The notes beneath the pieces were generated by a model. The model worked only from the letters and a program-made list of their open reading frames with translations. It had not been told where the DNA came from and did not search any database. A stretch of 35,093 bases of DNA from Nostoc sp. UCD121 (GTDB taxonomy: Bacteria > Cyanobacteriota > Cyanobacteriia > Cyanobacteriales > Nostocaceae), in contig NZ_JACKZS010000066.1 of NCBI RefSeq assembly GCF_014222285.1, forward strand, positions 1 through 35,093, given 5' to 3'. The position numbers and the translations under genes were made by a program. Below, in pieces: positions 32,984 through 35,093 of this stretch (positions are counted from its first letter, which is position 1; every line of letters starts with the position of its first letter).

Positions 32984-33297
32984 CTCTGAACACAAGAATC
33001 AAAAACAATGTTTAAACCTTAGACTAGGGTTGGGTTTGTGGCTTTATTTTCTAGTATGATAAATATCATCGTCGCTTAATCATGAAACTCTTGTGTAGCA
33101 AGAACTTCATCTTTTTATCTGGAAAAGTGACACAAGAGGAATATCTAGAGAGGCAATCCAATAAAAGTAGTGAATACTAACTTTGGATACTTTTAGTATT
33201 TTTTCAATTGTTCTAAATAAACAGCAACCACTATCATAATGCTGTTACATCTTTGTTAAGAATAGTTACAAGTTCTTAACACAAGGAAATATCTCGT
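32984..33297. other. Upstream region of the NDH-2 gene
   Basis: AT-rich spacer without an ORF. The ribosome binding site AAGGA lies 10 nt before the start at 33298. No further site could be identified with confidence. Confidence 0.4.
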
Positions 33298-34644
33298 ATG
33301 GAAGTCTCACTTGAAAAGAATGCACCACATCGGGTTGTCATTGTTGGTGGTGGCTTTGGTGGACTGTATGCAGCAAAGGGTCTGAATGCAGCGAATGTAA
33401 ATGTTACTCTCATTGATAAACGAAACTTTCACCTATTTCAGCCGCTTTTATATCAAGTTGCCACAGGTACGCTATCACCTTCTGATATTTCCGCACCATT
33501 GCGATCTGTATTCAGCAAAAGCAAGAATACAAAGGTGTTGTTGGGAGAAGTAAATGATATTGATCCAAAAGCGCAACAAGTTTTTTTGGGTGATGAAGTA
33601 GTACCTTATGACACATTAATTATCGCCACAGGTGCTAACCATTCCTATTTTGGTAAGGATCATTGGGAAGAAGTTGCTCCTGGCTTGAAAACTGTGGAAG
33701 ATGCGATAGAAATGCGTCGCCGGATATTTGGCGCATTTGAAGCCGCAGAAAAAGAAACTGATCCCGAAAAACGTCGTGCTTGGTTGAGTTTTGTGATTGT
33801 GGGGGGTGGCCCAACTGGTGTAGAGTTAGCAGGTGCGATCGCAGAATTGGCATACAAAACTCTCAAAGAAGATTTCCGCAGCATCGACACTTCAGAAACG
33901 AAAATTTTATTATTACAAGGGGGCCCTCGCATCCTCCCACACATGGTGCCAGAGTTATCGGCATCAGCAGCAGTATCTTTGCAAAAGTTGGGTGTAGAAC
34001 TCCACACTCACACCAGGGTGACAAATATTGAAGGTGATATTGTTACTTTCAAGCAAGACAATGAATTTACAGAAATTGCCTCAAAAACTATCTTGTGGGC
34101 AGCAGGTGTTCAAGGTTCCCCAATGGGGAAAGTCTTAGCAGAAACTACAGGTGTAGAGCGCGATTACTCTGGGCGTGTAATTGTAGAACCTGACTTGTCT
34201 ATTGAGGGTTATGACAACATTTTCGTAATTGGAGATTTAGCCAACTTCTCCCATCAAGATGCTAAACCTTTACCTGGTGTTGCACCCGTAGCTAAACAAC
34301 AAGGAGAGTATGTAGGTAAACTAATTCGACGACGGCTTCAAGGTAAGACTTTGCCACAATTTCATTACAACGATGTGGGTAGTTTGGCGATGATTGGGCA
34401 AAATTTAGCTGTTGTAGATTTAAGCTTAATCAAACTCACAGGTTTCATTGCTTGGGCATTTTGGCTATTAGTTCACATCTACTTCTTAATCGAGTTTGAC
34501 ACTAAATTACTAGTAGTATTTCAGTGGGCGTGGAATTATATCACTCGTAATCGTCGCTCTAGATTGATTACAGGTCGAGAAGCTTTTGTAGAACCAAAAA
34601 CTGTTAACAATATAGTGCAACAGCCTTCTGGGACACCTCTGTAA
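33298..34644 (+). CDS. Type II NADH dehydrogenase (NDH-2), FAD-dependent
   Basis: 448 aa. FAD motif VVIVGGGFGGLYAAKGL near the N-terminus, LYQVATGTLSPSDISAPLRSVF, NAD(P)H motif FVIVGGGPTGVELAGAIAEL in the middle, and a C-terminal FAD segment NIFVIGDLANF give the two-dinucleotide-fold NDH-2 plan. The C-terminal ~60 residues contain a hydrophobic stretch (LTGFIAWAFWLLVHIYFLIEF) for membrane attachment. It oxidises NADH and passes electrons to quinone without proton pumping. Monocistronic. Cyanobacteria usually have several paralogues (NdbA/B/C); I cannot tell which this is. Confidence 0.92.
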   Translation: MEVSLEKNAPHRVVIVGGGFGGLYAAKGLNAANVNVTLIDKRNFHLFQPLLYQVATGTLSPSDISAPLRSVFSKSKNTKVLLGEVNDIDPKAQQVFLGDEVVPYDTLIIATGANHSYFGKDHWEEVAPGLKTVEDAIEMRRRIFGAFEAAEKETDPEKRRAWLSFVIVGGGPTGVELAGAIAELAYKTLKEDFRSIDTSETKILLLQGGPRILPHMVPELSASAAVSLQKLGVELHTHTRVTNIEGDIVTFKQDNEFTEIASKTILWAAGVQGSPMGKVLAETTGVERDYSGRVIVEPDLSIEGYDNIFVIGDLANFSHQDAKPLPGVAPVAKQQGEYVGKLIRRRLQGKTLPQFHYNDVGSLAMIGQNLAVVDLSLIKLTGFIAWAFWLLVHIYFLIEFDTKLLVVFQWAWNYITRNRRSRLITGREAFVEPKTVNNIVQQPSGTPL

Positions 34645-35093
34645 CTTCATCACAGCATTTGTTGACTGCTAGAATCGTCAAAGATGTAGTGCAGTAAATA
34701 ATGGAGCGAACGAAAGTATCAAATATCTTTACCAAACTGGTGAAGTATGCCAAATTATAGCTAAGGAAAACCCCCAATTTAGGGGCAAGCGTAGGTGCTG
34801 GCATAGCCTCTTCAAAAACTATGCGTTTTGTCAACTACTTCTACTTGATTAGCACCCTAGCAGAGGTTCTGAGGTAGAAATATTTATCAACCAAATCAAT
34901 GTTGTCGTTGATAGCCTCATATAGCGTTTTTCACATAAGGTAGATCATAGCCCCTTTACCGCTTACGCGGTGAGGGGGTTGAGGTTCTTACCTCATAAGG
35001 TTTGAGAACTGCTATAATACCAAGTTGCCAAAGATAGTATTGTTACATTCTGTTATATTGAACAGAGCCAAGAAAATCCGACTTCTCCCTTAA
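34645..35093. other. Terminal region without a recognised gene
   Basis: No convincing ORF; the - strand frame 34604-34834 overlaps the NDH-2 3' end and looks spurious. A palindromic element (34920-35016) is listed separately. The window ends here. Confidence 0.5.
34920..35016. repeat. Palindromic element bounded by TATAGC / GCTATA
   Basis: Ends TATAGCGTTTTTCA and GAGAACTGCTATA are imperfect inverted repeats. Inside are CATAAGGT / ACCTCATAAGG and a hairpin ACCGC-TTAC-GCGGT. It has the form of the intergenic palindromic repeats seen elsewhere in this window. Confidence 0.55.

Noticed and set aside
32658..33059. Several ORFs (75-103 aa) on both strands
   Set aside because: Translations of short tandem repeats (PCSLLPAPCSLL-type low complexity).
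34604..34834. 76-aa - strand ORF at the NDH-2 3' end
   Set aside because: Overlaps the NDH-2 gene antisense and shows no recognisable domain or start signal.

Overview
The window looks like chromosomal DNA of a filamentous, heterocyst-type cyanobacterium (Nostoc/Anabaena group). The grounds are frequent GCGATCGC (HIP1) octamers, heptanucleotide tandem repeats (STRR type), many palindromic dispersed repeats, and cyanobacterial families (CHASE2 Ser/Thr kinase, SLH-OprB porin, NDH-2). No rRNA or tRNA gene was recognised. All calls come from reading the sequence; no database search was run.

Layout. 1-6.3 kb (mostly - strand): an exported HEAT-repeat protein with an exact 105-bp repeat period, a small conserved-looking protein, and an 841-aa fusion of a cyclic-nucleotide-binding-like domain, a degenerate sigma54-activator-type AAA+ domain and a NapH-like membrane Fe-S module. 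5.9-10.8 kb: a possible orphan toxin/immunity pair, a transaldolase-family gene, a 30-aa membrane micro-ORF, a CHASE2 Ser/Thr kinase, a small membrane protein and an XRE regulator.

11.2-31.2 kb is an organosulfur (sulfonate) island. It holds three SsuA/TauA-like lipoprotein binding proteins, a methyltransferase, a family of metal-dependent amidohydrolases (one intact, one broken by a MITE-like insertion, one 3' remnant), a flavoprotein/ferredoxin pair recalling AprAB or AsfAB, an SLH-OprB porin and, on the + strand, ssuD-ssuC-ssuB. Between these lie a glycosyltransferase, a TVP38/TMEM64 protein and an unrecognised membrane protein. Short remnants of a TauD/TfdA-like gene, a second ssuD and a second glycosyltransferase show that the island was once larger. 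31.8-34.6 kb: a D-2-hydroxyacid dehydrogenase and a type II NADH dehydrogenase, separated by tandem repeats.

How the genes may work together (inference): sulfonates could cross the outer membrane through the porin, be captured by the lipoproteins, and be imported by SsuC/SsuB, the only permease and ATPase seen here. SsuD would then release sulfite, with the flavoprotein/ferredoxin pair and the amidohydrolase acting on other, perhaps aromatic, substrates. A near-palindromic 26-bp motif lies upstream of ssuD, near the ssuD remnant and upstream of the flavoprotein gene, and may be a shared operator.
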